From Paenibacillus wulumuqiensis (GTDB taxonomy: Bacteria; Bacillota; Bacilli; Paenibacillales; Paenibacillaceae), in NCBI RefSeq assembly GCF_000971965.1, contig NZ_LAQP01000017.1, positions 1 through 64,000 on the forward strand: a stretch of DNA of 64,000 nt. The letters run 5' to 3'. Below are positions 35,618-45,237 of the stretch, piece after piece. A program made the translations under genes and the position numbers. Below the pieces are notes generated by a model. That model was not told the DNA's origin, searched no databases, and was given only the letters and a program-made list of their open reading frames with translations. Each line of letters starts with the position of its first letter. Within the stretch, counting starts at the first letter, position 1.

Positions 35618-37243
35618 TTATACTTGTACCGGGTACATTTTCTCACGCATTTCCTGGATTTCTTTGCTTTCCAGGTACTCGTCATAACTCATCATACGAT
35701 CGATAATGCCGTTTGGCGTGATCTCGATGATGCGGTTGGCGATCGTCTGTACGAACTGATGGTCATGGGAAGTAAAGATGATGGTACCATCAAAGTCAGT
35801 CAGACCATTATTGAGCGCTGTAATGGATTCGAGATCCAGGTGATTCGTTGGCTCGTCCAGCAGCAGTACGTTACCGCCCATCAGCATCATGCGGGACAGC
35901 ATACAGCGAACTTTCTCGCCACCGGACAGTACGCTTGCTTTTTTGAGCGCTTCGTCACCGGAGAACAGCATCCGGCCGAGGAATCCGCGCAGGAAGGATT
36001 CATCCGGATCTTTGGAATAACGACGCAGCCAGTCTACCAGCGTCTCGTCCACTCCGTCAAAGTAAGCGGAGTTGTCATTCGGGAAGTACGCCTGGGAAGT
36101 CGTTACACCCCACTGGTAGGTTCCTTCATCCGGTTCCACTTCACCCATCAGGATCTGGAACAAGGTGGTTTTGACGTTACCATTAGGACCGACAAGAGCG
36201 ATTTTATCACCTTTGTTGACTGTCAGAGTCAGGTTGTTGATGACTTTTTCACCATCAATCGTTTTGCTCAGACCGTCAATCAGCAGCAGCTGCTTGCCGG
36301 CTTCACGTTCGCCCTTGAAGTTGATGAACGGATATTTACGGTTGGACGGACGAATGTCATCCAGCGTAATTTTGTCCAGCATTTTCTTACGGGAAGTGGC
36401 CTGCTTGGACTTGGATTTATTGGCGCTAAAGCGCTGGATAAAGGCCTGCAGTTCCTTGACCTTGTCTTCTTTTTTCTTGTTCTGTTCACGGCTCAGCTGA
36501 AGTGCCAGCTGGCTGGACTCGTACCAGAAGTCATAGTTACCGACATACATTTGGATTTTGCCAAAGTCGATATCGGCGATATGCGTACATACGGTATTCA
36601 GGAAGTGACGGTCGTGACTGACTACGATAACAGTGCCATCGTAGGAAGCCAGGAAGTTCTCCAGCCAGTGAATGGACTCGATGTCCAAGTGGTTGGTAGG
36701 CTCATCCAGCAGCAGGATGTTCGGGTTACCGAACAATGCCTGAGCGAGCAGGACGCGTACTTTTTCGTTACCGTTTAGTTCTTTCATCATTTTGTACTGC
36801 ATTTCGTTGTCGATGCCCAGACCGTTCAGCATCTCGGCCGCTTCGGCTTCCGCTTCCCAGCCGTTCATTTCGGCAAATTCGGCTTCCAGCTCGCCGGCAC
36901 GCATGCCGTCTTCGTCGCTGAAATTTTCTTTGGCGTACAGCGCATCTTTTTCTTTCATAATATCGTACAGGCGTTTGTGACCCATGATTACGGTCTCCAG
37001 CACCTGGAACTCATCGTATTCGGATTGGTTCTGTTTGAGGATCGCCATCCGCTCGCCTGGTGTGATGTGCACATCGCCTTCGTTCGGCTCGACTTCGCCG
37101 GACAGAATTTTGAGGAAGGTGGATTTACCCGCACCGTTCGCACCGATCAGACCGTAGCAGTTACCTGGCGTGAACTTAATATTTACATCTTCAAAAAGGG
37201 CGCGCTTACCGTAACGCAGCGTGACGCCTGAAGTACTTATCAT
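35618..37243 (-). CDS. ABC-F family ATPase (YkpA/YbiT type)
   Basis: A 541-residue soluble protein with two ABC ATPase domains, no membrane part, and the ABC-F linker rich in Lys (NKKKEDKVKELQAFIQRFSANKSKSKQATSRKKML). ABC-F proteins bind the ribosomal E site and affect translation. NBD1 has a canonical Walker A (GANGAGKST, 34-42) and LLLDEPTNHLD, but its signature is LNGNE (156-160) instead of LSGGE. NBD2 has a canonical LSGGEKV signature, but its Walker A reads GPNGNVKTT (352-360), losing the last glycine. Both changes fall on the same composite ATP site. Bacillus subtilis YkpA also has a degenerate second Walker A. Confidence 0.92.
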   Translation of the reverse strand: MISTSGVTLRYGKRALFEDVNIKFTPGNCYGLIGANGAGKSTFLKILSGEVEPNEGDVHITPGERMAILKQNQSEYDEFQVLETVIMGHKRLYDIMKEKDALYAKENFSDEDGMRAGELEAEFAEMNGWEAEAEAAEMLNGLGIDNEMQYKMMKELNGNEKVRVLLAQALFGNPNILLLDEPTNHLDIESIHWLENFLASYDGTVIVVSHDRHFLNTVCTHIADIDFGKIQMYVGNYDFWYESSQLALQLSREQNKKKEDKVKELQAFIQRFSANKSKSKQATSRKKMLDKITLDDIRPSNRKYPFINFKGEREAGKQLLLIDGLSKTIDGEKVINNLTLTVNKGDKIALVGPNGNVKTTLFQILMGEVEPDEGTYQWGVTTSQAYFPNDNSAYFDGVDETLVDWLRRYSKDPDESFLRGFLGRMLFSGDEALKKASVLSGGEKVRCMLSRMMLMGGNVLLLDEPTNHLDLESITALNNGLTDFDGTIIFTSHDHQFVQTIANRIIEITPNGIIDRMMSYDEYLESKEIQEMREKMYPVQV

Positions 37244-37468
37244 ATATACAACCCATCCTTATCATTTATAAAGTATTGTGTAATGAAACCTATCTCATTT
37301 CATGAAAAAAGGCAGTATTCATTTTCATGAAATTACTGTTGGCAATAGTATAACACACAACTTTATGTAATCGAACCATTCCACCTATCTTTTCTTATTT
37401 AAAATTTTGCGGTTAGGAAGGTATGCCAAGACGCCGGTTGGCCCTCCAACCGGCAGTCCTGACCTATA
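37244..37468 (-). promoter_or_regulatory. Leader region of the ABC-F gene
   Basis: Minus-strand transcription probably starts near a TATACT box at about 37346-37351. The leader contains two TTTCATGAAA palindromes (one at 37297-37306, the other at 37323-37332). A short open frame at 37290-37328 encodes MKMNTAFFHEMR. ABC-F genes are often controlled by leader attenuation, but no terminator/antiterminator pair is obvious and the short frame lacks a good ribosome-binding site. Confidence 0.35.
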
Positions 37469-38569
37469 TCAGATCGCATTCTCTTCCTCTTCGTCCTCAA
37501 CTTCATCGTCCGCATTGCCGTGGACAATCAATGTCTCTCCATAGCCGAGTACACGTATCCGTTCAGAATCGATCTGAAGACGCTGGCGCTCGGCTTCCAA
37601 TCGATCCAGCGCTTCCTTGGCGGTATCATCTGCCAATTTGAACGTTCCGTAATGCATCGGGATCATCGTCTCCGCGCCTACATCGCAAAAGGCATGAAGG
37701 GCTTCTTCCGGGGTCGTATGCTGGGAACTAAGGAACCATTCCGGTTCATAGGCACCAATCGGCATCAGGGCAACGTGAATCTTGTAGCGGCGCCCGATCT
37801 CGGCAAATCCTGGGAAGTAGCCACTGTCTCCGGCAAAATAAATCGTCGGCGGCAGCGGTTCATGAATATAGCCATCACTGTCGGGATCGCCGGTTACCGC
37901 CGGAACGTCCGGCTTTGGCGCTGTCGGGTCCTGCTCGGTATTCCAGATATGATGCGGCTCCTGCGGCAGTACCGGATGATGAACCGGCTCGATAACGTAG
38001 CCGCCCCAGTGTGACGTATTCGTATCCAGCAGCGTTCGACGGCTCCAGTGCTGGGTCGGGACGAAGGTAATATTCACATCGCCGATTTTGAATGTTTCCC
38101 ACCAGTGCATTTCATGACAGCGATGGAATCCTTTGCGAAGCATCTTGGACTTCAGCCCCGCCGGTACCAGAATAGTCGTCGAACTGCGGTACAGCTTGCG
38201 GATCGAGTTAATGTGCATATGATCATAATGGGAATGCGAGATCAGAATAACATCGATCGGCGGCACATCTTCGATCGGGATGCCCGGCTGTCCGATCCGA
38301 CGCTGGAAAGCCAGCCGCTGCGCCCATACCGGATCGGTAACGATATTCAGCCCTTCATACTGCAGGAAAAAGGTCGAATGCCCGATCCAGGTGATCGATG
38401 CATCTTCCCGGTTGGCATGCAGATAATCAATCTCGGGCTCCTTGTGAGGGACTACGTATGAGCGGTCTCTCGTTGCTTTCTTGCGGCGGTCTTCACGCCA
38501 CTGCTTGAATTGTTTAAGCGTCTTATCAATGCTGACATTGTCTATATTATTGTAGCGAATCTTCGGCAT
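37469..38569 (-). CDS. MBL-fold hydrolase, NAPE-PLD/UlaG-like
   Basis: A 366-residue metallo-beta-lactamase-fold protein. Features are ITWIGHSTFFLQYEGLNIVTDPVWAQR, the zinc motif ISHSHYDHMHI, FVPTQHWSRRTLLDTNTSHWGGYVI, YFAGDSGYFPGF and a final MHYGTFKL. The pattern is that of the Zn-dependent hydrolase group including N-acyl-phosphatidylethanolamine phospholipase D. The bacterial substrate is unknown. The C-terminal tail is very acidic (DDEVEDEEEEN). GGGAGGAATACTGTCCT precedes the ATG. Confidence 0.87.
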   Translation of the reverse strand: MPKIRYNNIDNVSIDKTLKQFKQWREDRRKKATRDRSYVVPHKEPEIDYLHANREDASITWIGHSTFFLQYEGLNIVTDPVWAQRLAFQRRIGQPGIPIEDVPPIDVILISHSHYDHMHINSIRKLYRSSTTILVPAGLKSKMLRKGFHRCHEMHWWETFKIGDVNITFVPTQHWSRRTLLDTNTSHWGGYVIEPVHHPVLPQEPHHIWNTEQDPTAPKPDVPAVTGDPDSDGYIHEPLPPTIYFAGDSGYFPGFAEIGRRYKIHVALMPIGAYEPEWFLSSQHTTPEEALHAFCDVGAETMIPMHYGTFKLADDTAKEALDRLEAERQRLQIDSERIRVLGYGETLIVHGNADDEVEDEEEENAI

Positions 38570-38837
38570 AGGACAGTATTCCTCCCTGATGAGTCTTTAC
38601 AGTCTACCTGCTGCAGGATCATGCTGCGTACGGGTACTCTATCCGGATCGTGCATCCGTTCACCTATCCATCTCTTTGCCTATCATCTGAAGTTACTAAA
38701 CATAGAGGTACTGAGAGATTATTACCCGGTTTACATATCCGCGTATCAAAGAGACCGCATAATCGCTAAAATTCGAAACATTGCAGCATCAACAGTTCTA
38801 TGGTCCTTCCTTGGACAGCAATCTATTCCTTCAACGC

Positions 38838-38861
38838 AAAAAAGCCCGGCATTACCGGGCC
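38838..38861 (-). terminator. Terminator of the NEAT/heme import operon
   Basis: On the minus strand GCCCGG-TAATG-CCGGGC is followed by six T residues. The stop codon of the ATPase gene lies inside the hairpin loop. Confidence 0.88.
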
Positions 38862-39649
38862 AACTGCTGTTCCTGCGGACGTATACTGACAGGAACCATA
38901 TACAATCCAGCTTCTTCATCCCGCCGGACAACCACATGAACACCATAGACGGAGCGGATCAGTTCGGCCGTTAATATCTGCTCTGGCTCTCCACTCTTCA
39001 CAATCCGGCCTTCTTTCATCGCGATCAGATGATCACTGTATCGGATCGCCTGATTGATATCATGCAGTACCATGACGATCGTCAATCCATGATCACGGTT
39101 CAGCCGTTCGATCAGCTCCATAATCTCCAGCTGATAGTACATATCGAGATAGGTGGTCGGCTCATCGAGAAACAGTACCGGCGTACGCTGCGCCAGTGCC
39201 ATCGCGATCCAGACCCGCTGCTGCTCGCCGCCGGACAGCTGATCCAGCGTACGATAACGCTTCTCCTCCAGATTGGTACACTGCAGCGCCCACTCCACAG
39301 ATTCATCATCTTCATCCCGGCGGCCGGACAATATACTCCTGTGCGGCAGACGACCGAACCGGACCAGCTGCTCCACGGTCAGATCATGAGGCGCTTCATT
39401 CTGCTGGTGCACCACGGCCAGCTTGCGGGCCAGCTCGCGCGGTCGGTACTGCCCGATCTCTCTGCCATCCAGAACAATCTGCCCTTGCCGGGCAGAAGCA
39501 TTGTTGGACATCACGCTCAGCAGTGTGGATTTGCCGCAGCCATTCGGTCCGATAATCGTCGTAATCCGCCCGGGCAGGATCTCTGCATTCACCTGGTGCA
39601 GTCGGTCGATCTTGCGATCATAGGAAAAGGTAATGTCTCTAATGTCCAT
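38852..39649 (-). CDS. Heme/siderophore ABC transporter ATP-binding protein (FecE-like)
   Basis: A 265-residue ABC ATPase of the iron-siderophore/heme/B12 class. Walker A (GPNGCGKST), the Q-loop (AVVHQQN), the signature ([17 protein letters not shown]) and Walker B (PVLFLDEPTTYLD) are intact. It energises the permease encoded just upstream, with which it overlaps by 11 bases. AAGGAG lies 11 bases before the ATG at 39649; a GTG four codons earlier is possible. Last gene of the minus-strand NEAT operon. Confidence 0.92.
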   Translation of the reverse strand: MDIRDITFSYDRKIDRLHQVNAEILPGRITTIIGPNGCGKSTLLSVMSNNASARQGQIVLDGREIGQYRPRELARKLAVVHQQNEAPHDLTVEQLVRFGRLPHRSILSGRRDEDDESVEWALQCTNLEEKRYRTLDQLSGGEQQRVWIAMALAQRTPVLFLDEPTTYLDMYYQLEIMELIERLNRDHGLTIVMVLHDINQAIRYSDHLIAMKEGRIVKSGEPEQILTAELIRSVYGVHVVVRRDEEAGLYMVPVSIRPQEQQLAR

Positions 39650-40706
39650 GAATACGATCACTCCTTCGGATCAGGAAAATCAGGAATGGGCCCCCGATAA
39701 TCGCCATAATAATAGAAGCGGGAATCTCCTGCGGAGCGAGCAGCGTCCGACCCAGCGTATCTGCGAGCAGCAGCAGCAATCCCCCGGACAATGCACAAAA
39801 CGGAATCAGCCAGCGGTGATCCGATCCGACCAGCTGGCGGGCAATATGCGGAATCAGCAGACCGATAAATACGATCACGCCGGCAATCGCAGTTGCACTG
39901 GAAGCGAGAATAACCGCAATGACGGAGATCACCAGCCGGGCCCTCGTCACATGCAGTCCCAGATTGCGGGCGGTCTTCTCCTGCAGGGATAAATAATTGC
40001 ACCAGGTGCCGACGAGCAGCGCCAGAACAAGCCCTATTCCGCCGTACCAGAGGATCACCTCCACATCCACCCACTTTTTCATGGACAGGGTAGAGGTGGT
40101 GACCTGATTAATACTGGTAACCGCATAACTGCCGCGATAATTAAACGACTGACCGAGTCCCGAGAAAATGGCATTCACGGCCACACCGATCAGGATCAGC
40201 CGCACCGGATTCAGACCGGATTTCCATGAGAATCCATACACCATCGCCCAGGCCAAGGCCCCGCCGAGAAAGGAGAACGCCGGCATCCAGAAATATAATG
40301 CCGGGAACACGGTAACGGCAATCAGTGAAATGAGTGCAGCGCCCGAGGAAATCCCGATCACTCCCGAATCGGCCAGCGGATTCTTCATCACAGCCTGGAG
40401 CAGCACACCGGCCACCGCCAGTGCCGCACCGGCCATAAGCGCGACAATAATGCGCGGCAGCCGCAGATCACGTACAACATTGACCTGTGCATCGGAGCCT
40501 GTCCACAGTCCCTGGATCAGCTGCAGTGCGCCGACCTTGAGACTACCGGTCATGGTCGAGAACAGTACGATCCCTATCAGCAGCAGACCGACCGCGATAA
40601 AGCTCCATACTCGTCTGCGATGCCGCCAGGAATCATCCGACCGGTTGTGCATTCCGGCAGCCGCCGATGCAGGCTGTCCTGCCTTGGAAATATTGGATAC
40701 CATCAT
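39639..40706 (-). CDS. Heme/iron ABC transporter permease (FecCD family)
   Basis: A 355-residue FecCD-family permease with about ten transmembrane helices. Typical segments are LRLPRIIVALMAGAALAVAGVLLQAVMKNPLADSGVIGISSGAAL and the ATPase-coupling IAGVIVFIGLLIPHIARQLVGSDHRWLIPFCALSGGLLLLLADTLGR. It imports heme or siderophore delivered by the lipoprotein encoded upstream. GGAGGAGAAA precedes the ATG. Confidence 0.93.
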   Translation of the reverse strand: MMVSNISKAGQPASAAAGMHNRSDDSWRHRRRVWSFIAVGLLLIGIVLFSTMTGSLKVGALQLIQGLWTGSDAQVNVVRDLRLPRIIVALMAGAALAVAGVLLQAVMKNPLADSGVIGISSGAALISLIAVTVFPALYFWMPAFSFLGGALAWAMVYGFSWKSGLNPVRLILIGVAVNAIFSGLGQSFNYRGSYAVTSINQVTTSTLSMKKWVDVEVILWYGGIGLVLALLVGTWCNYLSLQEKTARNLGLHVTRARLVISVIAVILASSATAIAGVIVFIGLLIPHIARQLVGSDHRWLIPFCALSGGLLLLLADTLGRTLLAPQEIPASIIMAIIGGPFLIFLIRRSDRIHGH

Positions 40707-40724
40707 TTTCTCCTCCTGTCATGC

Positions 40725-41684
40725 TCAGGACGCCGGGTAAAGCATCTTGAGCAGTTCATCCAGCGCTGCATCGGCATTCAAGCTCGCGGTCGTTCCGAAC
40801 AACGGCTCCGGCAGATCGTAGACATGTCCCTTTTGCACAGCGTTAAAGTGCTTCCAGATATCATTGGTTTTGAATTCCTCGTCAAACATCTTCACGACTT
40901 CCTCAGGCATCCCATGGGCAGCCCGCAAGATAATATCCGGATTGGACTGCTGCAAATACTCGGTATTGGATGCCAGATACTCTACCTGCTCGCCCTGCAC
41001 CACATTGGTGCCCCCGGCAATTCGGACCAGATCGCCGATATACGAATTCTCGGTTGCCACCAGATAGCTCCCCGGTACGCCGAGCAGAATCAGCACTTTG
41101 GGTGAGGATTTGCCTTTGACCTGCTGCTGGATTTGTTTTACTTTGTCCTGAAGCTTGGTGATCACCTGATCCGCCTGCTTGGTACGGTCGAAGCGTTTAC
41201 CCAGTTTGCGGATTTCCTGCTCCATATTGCCGAGACTTTCCAGATTCAGAAATTCGGCATTCACGCTCATGTCCTTGAACTTGGGTTCCAGATCGTACTT
41301 CAGTGTGGTAACCGATAAAATGTCGGTCGGCTGAAGTGACAGCACCTTTTCCATATCCGGGCTCATCGGGTTGCCTACATCCGGTACACTGGCATAGCGC
41401 TGCGGCAGCGTCTTGCCGCTCGTGGGCTTGCCGACCAGATCAAGATCCAGCACGCTGGCGATCTCGGTAATGGCGACCGTAGTAGCGACGATGCGTGCCG
41501 AATCCTGGGCAGCTGTGCCTGTCTGTTCCGCCGCTGCGGAGGTGGATGCTGTTCCGGCTGCGGGCGAGCATCCGGATAATGCCAGCGTCAGCGAGATCAG
41601 CAAAATGACGGGACTGTATAATTTCCATAATCGGCGTCGGTATCTGTCAGCTGCCCGGGGACGCTTGGGTTGATGTACATGCAT
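40725..41684 (-). CDS. Heme ABC transporter substrate-binding lipoprotein (IsdE-like)
   Basis: A 319-residue class III substrate-binding protein. The lipobox is LALSGCS, so the mature N-terminus is a lipid-anchored cysteine. The two-lobe fold is marked by RIVATTVAITEIASVLDLDLVGKPTSGKTLP and VGNPMSPDMEKVLSLQPTDIL, followed by VLILLGVPGSYLVATENSYIGDLVRIAGGTNVV, as in IsdE. Heme specificity is inferred from this similarity and from the NEAT genes. GGAGGG six bases before the ATG at 41684 sets the start. Confidence 0.88.
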   Translation of the reverse strand: MHVHQPKRPRAADRYRRRLWKLYSPVILLISLTLALSGCSPAAGTASTSAAAEQTGTAAQDSARIVATTVAITEIASVLDLDLVGKPTSGKTLPQRYASVPDVGNPMSPDMEKVLSLQPTDILSVTTLKYDLEPKFKDMSVNAEFLNLESLGNMEQEIRKLGKRFDRTKQADQVITKLQDKVKQIQQQVKGKSSPKVLILLGVPGSYLVATENSYIGDLVRIAGGTNVVQGEQVEYLASNTEYLQQSNPDIILRAAHGMPEEVVKMFDEEFKTNDIWKHFNAVQKGHVYDLPEPLFGTTASLNADAALDELLKMLYPAS

Positions 41685-41826
41685 ATTGTTCCCTCCATCT
41701 TTCACAATCATTTATTGCCGGAATGCCCACAAGTCCTGGCACGATACTGTACCAAGACTTGCAGGCGAGCAGGCAAAATGGGTCTGCCCCGATATGATAT
41801 TGATTCTGATGCCAGAGCTTGTATGC

Positions 41827-41890
41827 CGGAATCCATCAAGATCCCGGAAGACTTATCTTTCGTTTCGCCGGGTTATCATGGATTCCGGTT
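41827..41890 (-). other. Intergenic hairpin between the NEAT7 and binding-protein genes
   Basis: CCGGAATCCAT at one side and ATGGATTCCGG at the other are perfectly complementary, with an internal CCCGG/CCGGG stem. There is no T-run on the minus strand. It sits inside the operon and may stabilise or process the mRNA so that the NEAT and importer parts are expressed at different levels. Confidence 0.6.
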
Positions 41891-41893
41891 TTG

Positions 41894-44800
41894 TTATTTT
41901 TTGGCCTTTTTGCTCGCTTCATCGAACTGAATCTGCACGTTATACCAGTGGTCGTACGGGACGCCGCCAATGATCAGACCGGGTACCACAACATGAGTAT
42001 AGGCGTTGATCTTGTCCGACAGGTTATCCACCTGGAAACGAATGACAGTAGTCTTGCCGATCGAGGATACTTTTTCCACGTCCTTCAGCTTGCCATCCTG
42101 CTCTATCTGCAGTACAGGCATCCAGCTGCCGTTGTTCAGTGTCAGCTCGGCATAGGTCTGTCCGTTCTCTTCCACCAGCGTGGCTGTCGGTTGGATGTAG
42201 TCGTTCATAACGGACAGTTCATTGCTCTTGTCCTTGTATACTTTTACGCCGATGTTGTATTTCTGTGTGGCGTCTTTGGCTGCAGGTACTGCGGCAGAGC
42301 CGGTACTGGCCGAATGATTACTGTCTGTGGCTGCTTTTTCTGCCAGAGCTGCGCCAGTAGTGCCGGACGGTTCGGCAGGAGCCGCTTCAGCTGTTGGCGG
42401 CGTCTGCGCGTCCGCTTTGCCGTCGGCCGATTTCAGCGTGGAACGGTCGAACAGCAGTTGTCCGCCTATTTTCTCATTAGTCATATAGCGGGACGAAGCG
42501 TTCATATGGGCAAAAATGCTTAGCTTGCTGTCCAGATCCGGTACTTCGAAAGTGATCGTACGTGTCTTGCCATCTGCAGAGATATCCAGCACCTGCGGAT
42601 GGGTGTATTTCCCTTCCCAATCGGTCATAAATACCGGTAGTGCAGCGCTATCCGAGATGGTGATGGTCGCCTGGACTTTGCCATTTTGCGCATTCAGTCT
42701 GGCCGTATGGTCCATATACGGAGACAGCGCGGAATCGTTGTCGGTACCATTTTGCAAAATACGGTAGGTAGTGGTGTATTCGCCATCTGCCAGGTTATTG
42801 CTGCGTTTGTTCGATGCAGAAGCAGTTGTGTTTGTATCGACCTTTACCTTGGCCGTATCAAATTTGAATGCAAAATCATACACTGTCTCACCGGCTGCTG
42901 CCGAAGTACTGGCGATGCTTACACCACCAGTAGTAACGAGCTGTGCGGGTACATTTTTGGTGTAATCGGATACTTTGAACTTCATTGTTTTGGTGTTTTT
43001 CGCTTCATCGCTGCTGAGGAGTTCGGCTTCCTTGTAGCCATTCTTGTCCTGAATGCGCAGCGCTTTGATATCACTACCGTTGTTCAGCGTTATGGTCACG
43101 TAGCGGGTTCCTTTTTCCACAGTCAACTGTACCGGCTGGTCGGCTGGCATAAAGCGATCCAGCGGCGTGGAGGCACCTGCTGCGATGCCGGACATTACGA
43201 TGCTGAACGGCAGCTTGTACGTCCCGACAGCCAGATGGGCAAAGTCCAGCGGAAGTGCTGTCGGAGCTACTGTTAATACTGGTGCTTCATACCCTGTCAG
43301 GGAACCGATCTGCAAGTCTACATTATACGTATGATCATAAGGAACACCGCCCACTACCAGCCCCGGTACGATGACATGTGTAGTGACTTTGACTTTGCGC
43401 GGCAGATTGGCGACCGGGAACTGGACGATACGGGTATCCCCGGATGTGGAAATGACTTCCGCTTCCTGCCCGCTTACCTTGAATGTTTTGATCCAGCTGC
43501 TGCTGTTGATCAGCACCTGCACATAGTATTTGCCGGATTTTTTGATTACAGTCGCCGGCTTGCCAAGATAACCGTCCATAACGGATGTTTCTTTGGTTCC
43601 ATTTTTGTATGCGGTGATCGAAGCGCTGTATTGTCCATCCGCTATTCCATCGTGAACAGTACCCGGTTCAGGAACAGGCACTGCCGGTACTTCAGGCGCT
43701 CCTGGCACTGCAGGTGTTTCTGGTGTTGCCGTGACCGGTACCAGACTGGCAGCATCAAATTGCAGACGGATATTGTAATCCGCTTCATAGGTTGGTGTAG
43801 CTTTGACATGAACCTGGGCATTCAGGATATCTTTCAGGTTATCTACCTGGAAACGGATGGTGCGTTCATTTTTGGCGGTGTCCTGACTGACCACTTCCGT
43901 ATCGACCAGCTTACCGTTCACACTGGTCTTTAGCCCGGTAACAATCGAACTGCTTTTTACGGTAAAGGAGACATGATACCTGCCGTTTACCGCGGTAAAT
44001 ACAGCCGGAGCGGTAAAGTACCGGCTCATGGTGGAAGATTCTTCCCGGGTAGCATGCAGCACGGCATAATTCAGGTGATACGTGCCATTCGCATATGCCG
44101 GTGAAGCGGCTTCAGCGTCAAACTTGAACTGCACATAATACCAGTGGTCGTAGCCGATATCCGGAATCTGAACATGTACTTTGGCGGATATTTTGGCGTT
44201 AGCTGCGGTCAGCGCATCGGCAGGGAACTGCACGGTGCGAGTATTGGCTGCTGCGTCTTTGGCGATCACATCGACATCGGTATACTGGCCGTTGATGTTG
44301 GTCTGCAGTGCGGTCACCATGCTGCTGCTGTTAATGCCGAGCTGGACATAGCGTTTGCCGTCCGCTGTCGTCACGAGCACAGCAGGTTTCTGCATATAGC
44401 TGTCCATGATGGACGTCTCGCCGGTCCCATCTTTCAGAACAGTATAGGATACCTTCTCCTGGACGCCGATGGCAGGCTGCTTCAGATCAGGATCGGTCGG
44501 TCCCGGTGTCGGAACCGGATCGACAACTCCTACCATGGTCAGTGTCGATGCATCCAGTACCAGATTGGCCGAGCGTGAGGAATCGTTAAATGTATAATCC
44601 AGCGTAATCGGCTGATTCAGATCATTTATATCCAGGCTTACTCGTGTGTACTGAATATTGCTTTCTTTTTCGTCTGTAAATACAGCTTCACTCGTTTTGC
44701 CATTCTGTACCGCTTTTACCGAGGTAAACAAATTGGCATTGGTACCTCTGAAGCTGAACGTGTATTTTCCGTTCTGGATCAGGATTCTTCCGGGATGATC

Positions 44801-45151
44801 GGCATTGCCATTGCCGTCCTTAAAAGTGGATAATTCCTTGCCTGTGGTCGTACTGTTCACCACATAGTTGATCGTATACAGACCGTCCGCATATGTATCA
44901 TATGTCGCACTGGTCGCTGTTATGCCATAGTTGAACTGGCTCAGTGGGTCCTGTGAAGGCACATGAAGAGGTACTCCAACCGGTGCATACGTATTCTCGC
45001 TTACCGTACCGTACGTATCACCACTTACACTTGCGGTCTGTCCGCTGTCAGCGGTATCTGCGAAGGCCGCTGTCAGGGCAGGTGAGAACATGGAGAAAAT
45101 CAGCATACAAACAACACTTTTCACTACATACTGCGTTAATCGGCTTTTCAA
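41894..45151 (-). CDS. Secreted protein with seven NEAT domains
   Basis: A 1085-residue exported protein (signal peptide about 1-31) made of NEAT modules at about 90-205, 230-348, 355-470, 506-618, 643-770, 790-906 and 963-1080. NEAT domains bind heme through a 3-10 helix (S-x-M-x-x-Y) and a YxxxY motif. YxxxY is intact in modules 2 (Y334/Y338), 3 (Y455/Y459), 4 (Y605/Y609) and 7 (Y1066/Y1070). Module 5 has YDFAF, and modules 1 and 6 lack it. There is no LPXTG motif, SLH domain or C-terminal anchor, so it is probably a soluble hemophore like Bacillus anthracis IsdX2, which has five NEATs. The start is a TTG after GGGGGAG. Confidence 0.9.
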   Translation of the reverse strand: MKSRLTQYVVKSVVCMLIFSMFSPALTAAFADTADSGQTASVSGDTYGTVSENTYAPVGVPLHVPSQDPLSQFNYGITATSATYDTYADGLYTINYVVNSTTTGKELSTFKDGNGNADHPGRILIQNGKYTFSFRGTNANLFTSVKAVQNGKTSEAVFTDEKESNIQYTRVSLDINDLNQPITLDYTFNDSSRSANLVLDASTLTMVGVVDPVPTPGPTDPDLKQPAIGVQEKVSYTVLKDGTGETSIMDSYMQKPAVLVTTADGKRYVQLGINSSSMVTALQTNINGQYTDVDVIAKDAAANTRTVQFPADALTAANAKISAKVHVQIPDIGYDHWYYVQFKFDAEAASPAYANGTYHLNYAVLHATREESSTMSRYFTAPAVFTAVNGRYHVSFTVKSSSIVTGLKTSVNGKLVDTEVVSQDTAKNERTIRFQVDNLKDILNAQVHVKATPTYEADYNIRLQFDAASLVPVTATPETPAVPGAPEVPAVPVPEPGTVHDGIADGQYSASITAYKNGTKETSVMDGYLGKPATVIKKSGKYYVQVLINSSSWIKTFKVSGQEAEVISTSGDTRIVQFPVANLPRKVKVTTHVIVPGLVVGGVPYDHTYNVDLQIGSLTGYEAPVLTVAPTALPLDFAHLAVGTYKLPFSIVMSGIAAGASTPLDRFMPADQPVQLTVEKGTRYVTITLNNGSDIKALRIQDKNGYKEAELLSSDEAKNTKTMKFKVSDYTKNVPAQLVTTGGVSIASTSAAAGETVYDFAFKFDTAKVKVDTNTTASASNKRSNNLADGEYTTTYRILQNGTDNDSALSPYMDHTARLNAQNGKVQATITISDSAALPVFMTDWEGKYTHPQVLDISADGKTRTITFEVPDLDSKLSIFAHMNASSRYMTNEKIGGQLLFDRSTLKSADGKADAQTPPTAEAAPAEPSGTTGAALAEKAATDSNHSASTGSAAVPAAKDATQKYNIGVKVYKDKSNELSVMNDYIQPTATLVEENGQTYAELTLNNGSWMPVLQIEQDGKLKDVEKVSSIGKTTVIRFQVDNLSDKINAYTHVVVPGLIIGGVPYDHWYNVQIQFDEASKKAKK

Positions 45152-45181
45152 AATGATGCTCCCCCTGTTAACAAAATAGAC

Positions 45182-45209
45182 TTATCCGGAGCCTTGCAGC
45201 TCCAGATAA
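45182..45209 (-). other. Small intergenic hairpin in the NEAT operon
   Basis: TTATC-GGAGC and GCTCC-GATAA arms surround a six-base loop. There is no T-run; it may be an mRNA processing or stability element between the second and third NEAT genes. Confidence 0.5.
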
Positions 45210-45237
45210 GCAGTAGTCTCTGTCTCGCTATCTCTTA

